64,000 bases of DNA from an uncultured bacterium (GTDB lineage: Bacteria > Bacillota > Limnochordia > DTU080 > JAAYLA01), in assembly GCA_937983075.1 (NCBI GenBank), contig CALKAQ010000013.1:34464-98463 (forward strand), in the 5' to 3' direction. The notes below the pieces were generated by a model that saw only the letters and a program-made list of their open reading frames with translations, was not told the DNA's origin and did not search any database. Both the position numbers and the translations under genes were made by a program. Below are positions 23,956 to 32,563 of the stretch, piece by piece (the stretch's first letter is position 1; every line of letters begins with the position of its first letter).

Positions 23956-24680
23956 GGTCAGTCGAGAAGACGGGGCGCACTGTCGAAGAAGCGATCCAAG
24001 AAGCGCTGAATGAGTTGGGCATCGAACGCGACGAGGCCGAAATTGTTGTTCTTGAAGAAGGAAGCAAGGGCCTTTTTGGGTTGCTGCGCGGCAGGTCCGC
24101 ACGTGTGCGCGTGGGACTCAAGGCTGATCTCGCAGCTGCAAAAAGCGGCGATCGCAGCGCAACGGCAGCTTCCGAAGAAGAGGCACGCCGTCTGGATGAC
24201 TTGCGCAATGCCGCGATTGAGCGAGGTCGGGAATTTTTGGTCGGCGTTTTGGAACGACTCGGCATCACCGCGGGAATTGAAATTCGGGAAGATGACGATA
24301 TCGTTTACATGAATGTGACCGGCGCCGATTTGGGGATTTTGATCGGCCGCAAAGGCCAGACGCTCGATTCGGTTCAATATTTGGTCAACATCGTCGCAAA
24401 TCGACAAGGCGGAGTTCGGGTGCGGATTGTCATCGATGCAGAAGGTTATCGGGAACGGCGGGAACAATTCTTGCGCGGTCTCGCCATGCGTATGGCGGAA
24501 CGCGTGCGGCGTCGCGGCAGAAGAGTTGTGCTGGAGCCGATGAGCGCGTTGGAACGGCGGGTAGTACATATGGCGCTGAAAGACGAGGAGGACTTGACGA
24601 CTTTCAGCGAAGGCAAAGAGCCTTACCGCCGCGTCGTCATCGTCCGCAAGCGGCCTTTGGTGCGGGACGAAAATGTCTGA
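23952..24680 (+). CDS. jag: RNA-binding protein Jag (KhpB/EloR)
   Basis: 242 residues. The Jag-N domain (EKTGRTVEEAIQEALNELG ... EGSKGLFGLLR) is followed by a charged linker, a KH domain with ILIGRKGQTLDSVQYLVN, and a C-terminal R3H domain (MSALERRVVHMAL ... GKEPYRRVVI). KhpB pairs with KhpA and tunes cell-wall synthesis and division in other Bacillota. It starts within the yidC stop (ATGA overlap), so it is translationally coupled, and a strong terminator follows. Confidence 0.95.
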   Translation: MRSVEKTGRTVEEAIQEALNELGIERDEAEIVVLEEGSKGLFGLLRGRSARVRVGLKADLAAAKSGDRSATAASEEEARRLDDLRNAAIERGREFLVGVLERLGITAGIEIREDDDIVYMNVTGADLGILIGRKGQTLDSVQYLVNIVANRQGGVRVRIVIDAEGYRERREQFLRGLAMRMAERVRRRGRRVVLEPMSALERRVVHMALKDEEDLTTFSEGKEPYRRVVIVRKRPLVRDENV

Positions 24681-24706
24681 TCGACATAGCACGTGCGACG
24701 GTGCAC

Positions 24707-24732
24707 AACCCCGACGTTTGTCGGGGTTTTTT
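24707..24732 (+). terminator. Rho-independent terminator after jag
   Basis: AACCCCGAC pairs with GTCGGGGTT around a GTTT loop and runs into TTTTTT. It ends the rpmH-jag unit, eight bases before the rsmG ribosome-binding site. Confidence 0.93.
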
Positions 24733-24752
24733 GTATCAAGGAGGGTATGAGG

Positions 24753-25472
24753 GTGGAATTCAAAGCGGCGTTGCAAAAGGGCTGCGAAGCGATCGGGCTT
24801 CCCCTTGCGCCCGAAGTTCTCGAACGGTGCGAAATCTACGCTTCGCTTCTGGAAGAATGGAATGCAAAGATGAACCTGACAGCTATCGAAGATGCCGAAG
24901 GCGTTGCGGTGAAGCACTTCGTCGATTCGGCCGCCGTGCTCACATTCGGCGTCATCTCCGGAAACGAGCGTATGGTTGATGTAGGTACCGGAGCCGGATT
25001 CCCGGGTTTGGTATTAAAAATATTTCGACCTTCGCTTCGCGTGACGTTGATCGATTCGTTGGGTAAGCGCATTCGATTTCTCGAAACAGTGGTCGACGCG
25101 TTGGGCTTGGATGCGGTGGAATGCTTGCATGCTCGTGCAGAAGATGCGGGAAGGCGGCCCGAGCTGCGGGAGCAGTTTGATTTGGTCGTCGCGCGAGCGG
25201 TCGCACCGTGGCCGGTGTTGAGCGAACTGCTGTTGCCTTTCGCGCGTATCGGCGGATTCGTCGTCGGTTGGAAAGGCCCGGATGGTGGCGTTGAGGTGCA
25301 GCAAGCCGATGCGGCCATTCAGCTGCTCGGCGGCAAAACGCGTGAATGTTTGAATTTTGAACTTCCCAAAGGATTCGGTTTACGCACATTCATTCGGATT
25401 GAAAAAGTCAAAGCCACTCCCCAAGCTTATCCTCGCAAAGCGGGAGTTCCGAAGCGTCAACCCTTGGCATGA
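24753..25472 (+). CDS. rsmG: 16S rRNA (guanine527-N7)-methyltransferase RsmG
   Basis: 239 residues, equal to the Bacillus protein. The SAM-binding motif is VDVGTGAGFPGLVLKI, preceded by NAKMNLTAIED and followed by ARAVAPWPVLSELLLPF. It methylates G527 of 16S rRNA; loss gives low-level streptomycin resistance in other bacteria. GTG at 24753 is eight bases after GGAGG, whereas the ATG two codons upstream is only two bases from it. It sits just past the jag terminator, so it probably has its own promoter in that short gap. Confidence 0.95.
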   Translation: MEFKAALQKGCEAIGLPLAPEVLERCEIYASLLEEWNAKMNLTAIEDAEGVAVKHFVDSAAVLTFGVISGNERMVDVGTGAGFPGLVLKIFRPSLRVTLIDSLGKRIRFLETVVDALGLDAVECLHARAEDAGRRPELREQFDLVVARAVAPWPVLSELLLPFARIGGFVVGWKGPDGGVEVQQADAAIQLLGGKTRECLNFELPKGFGLRTFIRIEKVKATPQAYPRKAGVPKRQPLA

Positions 25473-25557
25473 GGCGGAAGACTGCAGGCGAAACGGCTCG
25501 TAGAGGAGGATAGCTCGCTCGGGACGAATCCTTTACCCGTCGGGAGGGATCAACGGA

Positions 25558-26445
25558 GTGCGACTTTCCGAGTTGCTGCGAGCGAAGGGGCGAGAGGTTC
25601 AGGACGAACGGCCCGCTGAACGTGAAGTCGGCCACAACGAGCCAAACCGGAATGAGCAGGTGGTGCTGCTCGATGTGGCATCAATTCAACCGAATCCGTA
25701 TCAACCGCGGCGCGAGTTTGCCGAGGCGGCTTTGGCCGGTTTGGCGCGCTCGATCGAAAAGCAAGGGTTGCTGCAGCCAGTGATCGTGCGACGCACCGGG
25801 AACGGTTACCAGCTGTTGATGGGCGAACGCCGTCTGCGTGCGTGTGAGTCGTTGGGCTGGAAGCAGATTCCTGCGATCATACGAGAAGTCGACGACCGTG
25901 AAGCAGCCGTGATCGCTCTGATGGAAAATTTGCAGCGTGAGGACCTTAATCTGTTTGAAGAAATTGAGGCGATCCGCCGTTTGCGCGACGAGTTCGGGTT
26001 CACGCAGACGCACATTGCTCAAATGCTCGGTTTAAGCCAATCGACCGTCGCGAACAAATTGCGCCTGCTGCAGTTGAGCACTGAGGTGCGGGAGCTGATA
26101 TCCCGGGAAAAACTGTCCGAAAGGCATGCAAGAGCGTTGCTTCCGTTGGAATCAACTGCACTGCAGGTAGAGGTTGTGAAGCAAGTCATCGAGCATGGCT
26201 TGAATGTCAAAGAAACGGAAGCTTTGGTTCAAAGCAAAATCGAAGCGATGCGTTCTTCGCTCCCGGAAAAGACGCAAGCCAAACGCGCGGCGAAAGACGC
26301 CCGAGATGCTGGACAGCTGATCAAGCGCATTCAACGTTTGATTGACCGATTCGCCGGCCAAGGCACAGAAGTTGAAGTGCAGCAGAGCGAGGCCGAAGGC
26401 TACATCGAAGTGCGGTTGCGGATTCAAACCGGGAAGGAGTACTGA
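25558..26445 (+). CDS. noc: Nucleoid occlusion protein Noc (ParB-like)
   Basis: 295 residues. The ParB N-terminal CTP-binding elements are GERRLRACESLG and MENLQREDLN. A helix-turn-helix follows (FTQTHIAQMLGLSQSTVANKLR). Its position right after rsmG and upstream of the parA-parB pair identifies it as Noc rather than Spo0J. In Bacillus, Noc binds dispersed sites and the membrane and blocks Z-ring assembly over the nucleoid. GTG at 25558 follows GGGAGGG. A near-match to a Noc site (ATATCCCGGGAAAA, 12 of 14) lies inside the gene at 26098-26111. Confidence 0.9.
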   Translation: MRLSELLRAKGREVQDERPAEREVGHNEPNRNEQVVLLDVASIQPNPYQPRREFAEAALAGLARSIEKQGLLQPVIVRRTGNGYQLLMGERRLRACESLGWKQIPAIIREVDDREAAVIALMENLQREDLNLFEEIEAIRRLRDEFGFTQTHIAQMLGLSQSTVANKLRLLQLSTEVRELISREKLSERHARALLPLESTALQVEVVKQVIEHGLNVKETEALVQSKIEAMRSSLPEKTQAKRAAKDARDAGQLIKRIQRLIDRFAGQGTEVEVQQSEAEGYIEVRLRIQTGKEY

Positions 26446-26446
26446 C

Positions 26447-27211
26447 ATGGGACGCGTGGTGGCCATCGTCAACCAAAAAGGCGGTGTCGGCAAGAGTACG
26501 ACCGCAGTCAATTTGGCCGCCTATTTGGCGCACAAGGGAAAAAAGGTCTGTCTTGTAGATATTGATCCACAAGGGAACGCCTCCAGCGGCGTCGGCGTAG
26601 ACAAAGCCGCCATCAAGCAGTGCATGTATCAGGTGCTCATTGAAGAAGTTCCGTTTGAGGACATCGTGCTGCCGACCAAAGTGCCCGGACTCGATGTGGC
26701 ACCTGCTACCATTCAGTTAGCCGGCGCGGAAGTTGAACTTGTAGCGATGATGTCGCGTGAGTTTCGGCTGCGGGGAAGTTTGGAAGGGGTCCGCGAAAAG
26801 TATGATTTTGTGCTGATTGATTCTCCCCCGTCGCTCGGGCTGCTGACCATCAATGGTTTGACGGCAGCCGATGCGGTGCTGGTCCCGATCCAATGCGAGT
26901 ATTATGCGCTCGAAGGTTTAAGCCAGCTGATGAACACCATACGCATGGTGCAAGAGCACCTAAATCCGGAACTGGAGATCGACGGAGTGGTCATGACGAT
27001 GTTTGATGCCCGGACGAATTTAGGGCAACAAGTCATAGCCGACGTCAAAACCTACTTTGAAGGCAAAGTGCACGTGTATGAATCGATCATTCCGCGCAAC
27101 GTTCGTCTGAGCGAAGCGCCGAGCTTTGGAGAGCCGATTTTGTTGTACGATCCGCAATCGAAAGGGGCTCAGGCTTATGCCATGTTGGCGGAGGAGGTTG
27201 TATCCCGATGA
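26447..27211 (+). CDS. parA: Chromosome partitioning ATPase ParA (Soj)
   Basis: 254 residues. The deviant Walker A motif is VNQKGGVGKSTTAVNLA, the A' motif VCLVDIDPQGNAS, and Walker B YDFVLIDSPPSLG. Soj works with Spo0J/ParB on origin segregation and modulates DnaA. ATG at 26447 follows GGAAGGAG that overlaps the noc stop, so the gene is coupled to noc upstream and to parB downstream. Confidence 0.97.
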   Translation: MGRVVAIVNQKGGVGKSTTAVNLAAYLAHKGKKVCLVDIDPQGNASSGVGVDKAAIKQCMYQVLIEEVPFEDIVLPTKVPGLDVAPATIQLAGAEVELVAMMSREFRLRGSLEGVREKYDFVLIDSPPSLGLLTINGLTAADAVLVPIQCEYYALEGLSQLMNTIRMVQEHLNPELEIDGVVMTMFDARTNLGQQVIADVKTYFEGKVHVYESIIPRNVRLSEAPSFGEPILLYDPQSKGAQAYAMLAEEVVSR

Positions 27212-28059
27212 GTCGGAGAGCTTTGGGACGTGGCCTTCGGGCACTGATTCCCGAGATAAGCAGCACGTCGTCCGATGTACGCGAAATCCCCATTCACCTC
27301 ATCCAGCCGAATGAAAATCAACCACGCCGTCGTTTCGATGAGACGGCTTTAGCTGAGTTGAGCGAATCGATCAAGCAGCACGGAGTGTTGGAGCCCCTGA
27401 TCGTTCGCCCGATTGGGACGAATTATGAAATTGTCGTCGGCGAGCGCCGTTGGCGGGCGTCGCAGATGGCCGGCTTGGCAACCGTTCCGGTGCTGGTACG
27501 CGATTACGATGATCGTGAAGCGACGGAAATTGCCCTCGTGGAAAACTTGCAGCGGGAAGACCTCAATCCGATCGAGGAAGCTGAAGCGTATCAGCGTCTC
27601 ATTGATATGTTTGGTCTTACGCAAGAGGAAGTCGCACAGCGGGTCGGACGTGAACGGAGCACGGTCGCCAATCGCCTGCGTTTGCTCATGTTGGAACCGG
27701 AAATTCGGGATATGATCGAGGCGGGATTCATCACCGCAGGACACGCAAAGGCAATGTTGGGTGCTGAACCCGGACAGCGGCTCGAGCTCGCCAAAATGAT
27801 TCAAGAGCAAGGACTCTCGGTGCGTCAGATTGAGGAACTGATTCGGAAAGGGCGCCAAGCGAAGCAAACACCAAAGCGCACGAGGATTGTCCTTGAGAAG
27901 GACCCGCATTGGGAAGCGATCGAGTCCGAGTTCCGCGATGTTTTAGGGACAAAAGTAAACGTAGTGCAACGCGGGAACAATCGAGGGAAAATCGAAATCG
28001 AATTTTACAGTGAGGAAGATATCGAGCGCATTTTGAGCATTTTGCGGAGAGCGCTTTGA
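27208..28059 (+). CDS. parB: Chromosome partitioning protein ParB (Spo0J)
   Basis: 283 residues. It starts RRALGRGLRALIPE, a helix typical of chromosomal ParB. CTPase motifs GERRWRA and ENLQREDLNP are intact; the parS-reading helix-turn-helix is LTQEEVAQRVGRERSTVANRL. The C-terminal dimerisation part ends in SEEDIERILSILRRAL. ATGA overlap with parA. Two perfect parS palindromes lie directly downstream, its expected loading sites, from which CTP-bound ParB clamps slide and recruit SMC. Confidence 0.97.
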   Translation: MSRRALGRGLRALIPEISSTSSDVREIPIHLIQPNENQPRRRFDETALAELSESIKQHGVLEPLIVRPIGTNYEIVVGERRWRASQMAGLATVPVLVRDYDDREATEIALVENLQREDLNPIEEAEAYQRLIDMFGLTQEEVAQRVGRERSTVANRLRLLMLEPEIRDMIEAGFITAGHAKAMLGAEPGQRLELAKMIQEQGLSVRQIEELIRKGRQAKQTPKRTRIVLEKDPHWEAIESEFRDVLGTKVNVVQRGNNRGKIEIEFYSEEDIERILSILRRAL

Positions 28060-28079
28060 TCTACGTCACCTTCGTTGAA

Positions 28080-28095
28080 TGTTCCACGTGGAACA
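28080..28095. promoter_or_regulatory. parS: parS site 1
   Basis: TGTTCCACGTGGAACA is a perfect 16-bp palindrome matching the ParB consensus TGTTNCACGTGNAACA. It starts 21 bases after the parB stop. Confidence 0.95.
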
Positions 28096-28128
28096 TGTTG
28101 TTTCACAAGTTGATGTTGCGCACGTGAA

Positions 28129-28144
28129 TGTTCCACGTGGAACA
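28129..28144. promoter_or_regulatory. parS: parS site 2
   Basis: A second identical TGTTCCACGTGGAACA palindrome, 33 bases after the first. A half-like element (TGTTTCACAAG) at about 28098-28108 lies between them. Confidence 0.95.
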
Positions 28145-28150
28145 CTCAAA

Positions 28151-28786
28151 TTATAAGACCGGGTCGAGCAGTTCGGTCTCATTGCTCCCTACCCGACGCC
28201 CTGCTTCCTTCTGCCAAATGCGAACCGCATTTGCTATCGTGTCTGCCATCCGCATCACCAAATTGAGCCGTGTATTTTGCAAGACGAAATACTCCATGAA
28301 GCCGGCGACGTTCACAATTCCCACGACGTGAAAATGCCCTACCGAAGGAAGTTGCTTGTTTACCCCGGTTCCCGGCAGCAAAGGTCCCTCCTTGACACTC
28401 ATGTACCCCACGCTTTCCGCCTTCCCTAAACACGCATCGACGCACAAAATCGTGGCATCCGGATGCCGTTCGTCGATCATTTTCATCGTCTTCGCCAGGT
28501 TGGTCGCGTGAACGGGCTGGTCCAGTGTGCCGTACACATGAAAACGCTCGTTCGCCCACGGCTGCACTTTGCTGCCGACAAGCGGGCCAAGAGCATCCCC
28601 GGTTGATCGGTCGGTTCCGATGCAAAGGAGAACAATCGGAGTGTCGCCTCGGTTCAATTGAACAAAGCGGTGCTGAATAGCTTTGGCTAAGCGGCTGTCT
28701 GCGGCCGCATCGGAAATATGTATCCGGCTGGCAATATCGACCCGTGTATGGGGTTGTACCCCATCTGCCCATTGCCACGCTGTCAA
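28151..28786 (-). CDS. yyaC: Spore protease-like protein YyaC (DUF1256)
   Basis: 211 residues. The DUF1256/YyaC landmarks are IVLLCIGTDRSTGDALGPLVG, ILCVDACLG, and VGHFHVVGIVNVAGFMEYF. The fold is related to germination protease (GPR) and hydrogenase-maturation peptidases. Proteins of this family are made during sporulation, and this gene is the best marker in the window for a spore former. TTG at 28786 follows AGGAGAGG. It converges on parB across the parS pair, the same neighbourhood as in Bacillus. Confidence 0.93.
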   Translation of the reverse strand: MTAWQWADGVQPHTRVDIASRIHISDAAADSRLAKAIQHRFVQLNRGDTPIVLLCIGTDRSTGDALGPLVGSKVQPWANERFHVYGTLDQPVHATNLAKTMKMIDERHPDATILCVDACLGKAESVGYMSVKEGPLLPGTGVNKQLPSVGHFHVVGIVNVAGFMEYFVLQNTRLNLVMRMADTIANAVRIWQKEAGRRVGSNETELLDPVL

Positions 28787-29240
28787 GCCCGATCCTCTCC
28801 TTTACATCACTTCTGCGGTAGTTGACGGATATGACGGATCAAGTGCGGGGACAAAAGGACTGTGCGCAATCAACGAAAGTCGAGCCGAAGAAGCCAAGCA
28901 GACCGCGGAACCACAAGCGATCGTTCTAGTGCAAGTATATGGCGCCACGAGAAAATATATTCAGCCGATGCTGACAGGCCTCCGGCGTCGGCACCGTTCA
29001 GCGGCGAAACGGCTTGGTTAAAGGAGGAACCGCCTCCATCTTCGTGGAAAGAAGACTTCGCAAACAAAGATGGAAAGCGCTCTCAAATCAAACAAAGTCA
29101 AAGGTTGGATGGGCTCGATATAGGAAACCATGTTGCCGAGGAAGTTGCTGCAAGGTTTTCTGCATTCCAGGCGGGTTTCCCACGGGGCGCCATCTTTCGC
29201 AGCGTACAGTACGACCCATACTGAGGGGGGTACCGCAAAG
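28787..29240 (+). other. Long leader region upstream of ilvE
   Basis: 454 bases between divergent yyaC and ilvE with no believable gene. Two fragments recall the conserved T-box core, AGGAGGAACCGCC at about 29021 and AGGGGGGTACCGC at 29224-29236, but both lack the T of the TGGN that pairs with the tRNA end. No stem I elements are seen. Confidence 0.4.
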
Positions 29241-30173
29241 GTGCGGTATGCATTCTTTCAGAATGAAGTTGTTCCATTCGAAGAAGCTCGCATCAGCGTA
29301 TCGACGCACGGCTTTTTGTACGGAACGGCATGCTTCGAAGGCATTCGGGGCTATTGGTCTCCGGAAGACGAGCGGATCTACATATTCCGCATGCGAGAGC
29401 ATTACGAACGTTTGCTGAGATCGTGCCGCATCCTTTGCATGAAGCCGCGCTATACCGTAGAAGAACTTTGCGAAATCACCAAAGACATCGTCAGGCGAAA
29501 CGGTGATCGCGAAGATATATACATCCGGCCGATCTTCTATAAATCCGACATTACGATCGGCGTCTCCTTAGCGAACATCAACGACGACTTTGTCGTGTTC
29601 GCTGTACCTTTCGGCGATTACTTGGACCTCAACCGCGGGCTGCGAGTGCGTGTGTCATCGTGGAGACACGTTGAAGACAACATGATCCCCATGCGGGCGA
29701 AGGTCAACGGCGCGTACATTAACGCGGCTCTCGCCAAGTCCGAGGCGATGATGGACGGATACGATGAGGCCATCTTCCTGACGAGCGACGGCCATGTCAG
29801 CGAGGGCAGCGCGGAAAATATTTTTATCGTTCGAAACGGTGTTCTCATCACTCCGCCGATCACCGACGACATCCTTGAAGGCATCACCCGGCAAACCGTC
29901 ATGGAGCTTGCCCGGGAAGAATTAAATATTGAAGTTGTGGAACGGCGCATCGATCGTACCGAGCTGTACATTGCCGAAGAAGCGTTTTTCGTCGGCACGG
30001 GCGCCCAAGTAAGCTATATCGCCGAAATCGACGGCCGGACGATCGGCGATGGCAACATAGGTCCGATCAGTCGAGAAATTCAACGCCTCTATTTCGATGT
30101 CGTCCGAGGACGTGTGCCGAAATACCGCCACTGGTGCGAACCGGTCGAGATGGCTGAAGTACCGAAGGACTAA
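29241..30173 (+). CDS. ilvE: Branched-chain amino acid aminotransferase
   Basis: 310 residues of the PLP fold-type IV family: STHGFLYGTACFEGIRGY, the PLP-lysine region RAKVNGAYINAALAKSEA, and DGHVSEGSAENIFIVRNG near the phosphate site, with EGITRQTVMELA after it. It interconverts leucine, isoleucine and valine with their 2-oxo acids. GTG at 29241 gives the family's normal N-terminus (RYAFFQNEVVPFEEA) and follows a G6 run by 10 bases. The frame extends upstream, but those residues are not conserved. The 454-base leader before it is unusually long. Confidence 0.95.
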   Translation: MRYAFFQNEVVPFEEARISVSTHGFLYGTACFEGIRGYWSPEDERIYIFRMREHYERLLRSCRILCMKPRYTVEELCEITKDIVRRNGDREDIYIRPIFYKSDITIGVSLANINDDFVVFAVPFGDYLDLNRGLRVRVSSWRHVEDNMIPMRAKVNGAYINAALAKSEAMMDGYDEAIFLTSDGHVSEGSAENIFIVRNGVLITPPITDDILEGITRQTVMELAREELNIEVVERRIDRTELYIAEEAFFVGTGAQVSYIAEIDGRTIGDGNIGPISREIQRLYFDVVRGRVPKYRHWCEPVEMAEVPKD

Positions 30174-30265
30174 CGAGCGGGCTTTACGTTCATGTCCCGT
30201 TGGTTGAAAACCAAGCTAAACGCTCATTCGCACGCGATGCGTTAAGGAAGCGGAGGGCTAGATCA

Positions 30266-31411
30266 TTGAAGCTGCTGGAATATCAGGCTAAAGAGTTGTT
30301 TGCCGCGGAAGGCATTCCCACGCTAAAAGGACAAGTAGCGGAAACGCCAGATGCCGTACGGGCCGCAGCTGAAGCATTGGGCGGACGCGTGGTTGTCAAG
30401 GCTCAAGTTCCGATCGGAGGACGCGGCAAAGCCGGCGGCATTGCCGTCGTTAACGGACCCGATGAAGCGGCCAAGGAAGGCGAACGCATTCTCAACATGA
30501 CCATCCATGGCTACCCGGTACATCGGGTGTTGGTTGAGCAGGCGGCGGACATTGCGGCGGAATATTACCTTGGGGTGACGGTCGACCGTGCTTCTCAAGC
30601 CATTGTCATCATCTTGTCCGCTGCCGGCGGGGTCGACATCGAGGAAATCGCCGCCACCCAACCCGAGAAAATCGCCAAAGCGACCATCGACGCGAGCATC
30701 GGCTTGCGGGATTTTCATATTCGCGGCTTGATGGCGCAGGGCGGCGTCCCAGCGGAACACGTGCGTGCGATGACCCAAATCATCCGCACGATGTACCGCA
30801 TCGCCAAAGAACGAGATGCTATGTTGGTTGAAATCAACCCGTGTGCCGCTTTGGCTGACGGCAGCATCGTCGCTCTTGACGGCAAGGTGGAAATCGACGA
30901 AAACGCCCATTATCGCCAAACCGATCTCGTGGAAAAGCAAGTTCCCGAGGCCGAGCATCCGCTCGAACGGGAAGCAGCGGAAAAGGGGCTTGCCTATGTC
31001 AAGCTCGACGGTTATGTCGGCATCATCGGCAACGGCGCGGGGCTTGTGATGACGACGCTCGATATGATCGAGCGCAGCGGCGGCAAGCCGGCCAACTTCC
31101 TCGACATCGGCGGCGGCGCCAAGGCTGAGGTCGTTCGGAACGCACTGAATATCGTGCTCGCCGATCCGGATGTCAAATCCGTCTTGATCAACGTCTTCGG
31201 CGGCATTACCCGTGGCGATGAAGTCGCCAAAGGCCTTCTTGCCGCGTTCGAAGAAGTCGATGTACGCGTTCCGGTCGTGGTACGCCTTGCAGGCACGCGG
31301 GCAGAAGAAGGTCGTCAGCTGCTGGCTGGGCACGACGCTTTGATACCGGCGGCTACGTTCCAAGAAGCCGCCGAAAAGGCCGTGGCACTTGCCCAGGGAG
31401 GGAACGTTTGA
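30266..31411 (+). CDS. sucC: Succinyl-CoA ligase [ADP/GDP-forming], beta subunit
   Basis: 381 residues. It starts LLEYQAKELFAAEGIP, the ATP-grasp beginning of SucC, followed by VVVKAQVPIGGRGKAGG, EINPCAALADG, and the C-terminal flavodoxin-like part with FLDIGGGAKAE and NVFGGITRGDEVAKG. It makes succinate, CoA and a nucleoside triphosphate from succinyl-CoA in the TCA cycle. TTG at 30266 follows GGAGGGCTAGATCA. It overlaps sucD by one base, consistent with 1:1 production. Confidence 0.97.
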   Translation: MKLLEYQAKELFAAEGIPTLKGQVAETPDAVRAAAEALGGRVVVKAQVPIGGRGKAGGIAVVNGPDEAAKEGERILNMTIHGYPVHRVLVEQAADIAAEYYLGVTVDRASQAIVIILSAAGGVDIEEIAATQPEKIAKATIDASIGLRDFHIRGLMAQGGVPAEHVRAMTQIIRTMYRIAKERDAMLVEINPCAALADGSIVALDGKVEIDENAHYRQTDLVEKQVPEAEHPLEREAAEKGLAYVKLDGYVGIIGNGAGLVMTTLDMIERSGGKPANFLDIGGGAKAEVVRNALNIVLADPDVKSVLINVFGGITRGDEVAKGLLAAFEEVDVRVPVVVRLAGTRAEEGRQLLAGHDALIPAATFQEAAEKAVALAQGGNV

Positions 31412-32277
31412 TGAGCATCTTGGTTGGGAAAGAAACGCGCTTGCTTGTCCAAGGCATTACAGGTCGGGAAGGCACTTTCCATACGCAACTGATGAAGCAA
31501 TACGGTACGCCCATCGTGGCAGGTGTCACGCCGGGCAAAGGCGGCCAGCAGGTCGAAGGCGTTCCGGTGTTCGACACGGTAAAAGCGGCTGTAGCCGAAA
31601 CGGGGGCAAACACGTCGATTATATTCGTGCCCCCGGCGTTTGCCGCCGATGCGATCATGGAAGCCGTCGATGCAGGCGTCGAGCTTGTCGTCTGCATTAC
31701 CGAGGGGATCCCCATTCACGACATGATCGATGCGGCGCAGTATGCCAAGCGGGCCGGCACCACGCTCATCGGACCGAACTGTCCCGGTTTGATTACGCCG
31801 GAGCAAGCACTTGTGGGCATTTTGCCCGGGCAGATCTTTAAGCCGGGTCCGGTCGGACTTGTCTCGCGCAGCGGCACCTTGACTTATGAAGTGGTGAACG
31901 GCCTGACCGAAGAAGGCATCGGTCAATCCACTTGCGTGGGGATTGGCGGCGACCCCATCATCGGCACCCGGTTCCTCGACGTCTTGCGCCGTTTCGAAGA
32001 CGACCCCGAAACGGAGATTGTCGTCATGATCGGTGAAATCGGCGGCACCGACGAAGAAGAAGCGGCCGAATTCATTAAGACCATGCAAAAACCCGTGGTC
32101 GGGTTCATCTCAGGCCGTACGGCTCCGCCCGGAAAGCGCATGGGACACGCCGGAGCGATCATTTCCGGCAGCATGGGAACCGCCGAGTCGAAAGTCAAAG
32201 CGCTTACCGCCGCAGGCGTTCCTGTAGCCGACACCATTCAAGACATTGTGGCCGAAGTGAAGCGGCGCTTGGCATAG
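31411..32277 (+). CDS. sucD: Succinyl-CoA ligase, alpha subunit
   Basis: 288 residues with the CoA-binding Rossmann domain (LVQGITGREGTFHTQ), GPNCPGLITPEQ, and the phosphorylated active-site histidine in GHAGAIISG. It pairs with SucC. ATG at 31411 overlaps the sucC stop and follows GGGAGGG; a TTG one codon earlier is a less likely alternative. No other TCA-cycle gene is in the window. Confidence 0.97.
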   Translation: MSILVGKETRLLVQGITGREGTFHTQLMKQYGTPIVAGVTPGKGGQQVEGVPVFDTVKAAVAETGANTSIIFVPPAFAADAIMEAVDAGVELVVCITEGIPIHDMIDAAQYAKRAGTTLIGPNCPGLITPEQALVGILPGQIFKPGPVGLVSRSGTLTYEVVNGLTEEGIGQSTCVGIGGDPIIGTRFLDVLRRFEDDPETEIVVMIGEIGGTDEEEAAEFIKTMQKPVVGFISGRTAPPGKRMGHAGAIISGSMGTAESKVKALTAAGVPVADTIQDIVAEVKRRLA

Positions 32278-32317
32278 GTGCCGGAAAGCGCGGCACGAAG
32301 CGACGCGGTGCGATACG

Positions 32318-32339
32318 TGCCGCCCTGCCACGGGCGGCA
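32318..32339. terminator. GC-rich hairpin between sucD and a small ORF
   Basis: TGCCGCCC pairs with GGGCGGCA across a six-base loop. It lies downstream of sucD (plus) and of the small minus-strand ORF, so it could serve both. No T-run on either side. Confidence 0.5.
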
Positions 32340-32364
32340 ACTTCGCCACCACCTCGGCTCGGGC

Positions 32365-32457
32365 TCAAGACTTGCTGCGTCGCCATATGAGGATCATCGT
32401 CTTGCCGCGGCGGCGCAGCCAAGGATTCAATAAGGCCTCCATCATTCGAACGAGCAT
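32365..32457 (-). CDS. Putative 30-residue cationic small protein
   Basis: A short frame of 30 codons: MLVRMMEALLNPWLRRRGKT followed by MILIWRRSKS. It has nine basic residues and two hydrophobic patches, so it could be an amphipathic membrane-binding peptide. Support is translational and structural: a strong AGGAGG 9-10 bases before the ATG, a TATAAT hexamer about 40 bases upstream on the same strand, and a GC hairpin after the stop. No family is recognised. It may be a real small protein or a chance frame in the sucD-gcvT spacer. Confidence 0.4.
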   Translation of the reverse strand: MLVRMMEALLNPWLRRRGKTMILIWRRSKS

Positions 32458-32563
32458 GGCGGAGAATCCTCCTCATTTTCTTGAATGCACCCCATTATAT
32501 ACAGAGGGGCTGTAGACCGTGCGCTTGTGCGGGAGGATTTTTCGCAAAGGAGCGTTTTCGTGT

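Noticed and set aside
29224..29258. T-box riboswitch upstream of ilvE
   Set aside because: The TGGN needed to pair with tRNA NCCA is GGGT here, stem I is absent, and the motif would include the start codon.
32458..32563. Glycine riboswitch before gcvT
   Set aside because: The leader is too short and lacks the conserved aptamer elements.
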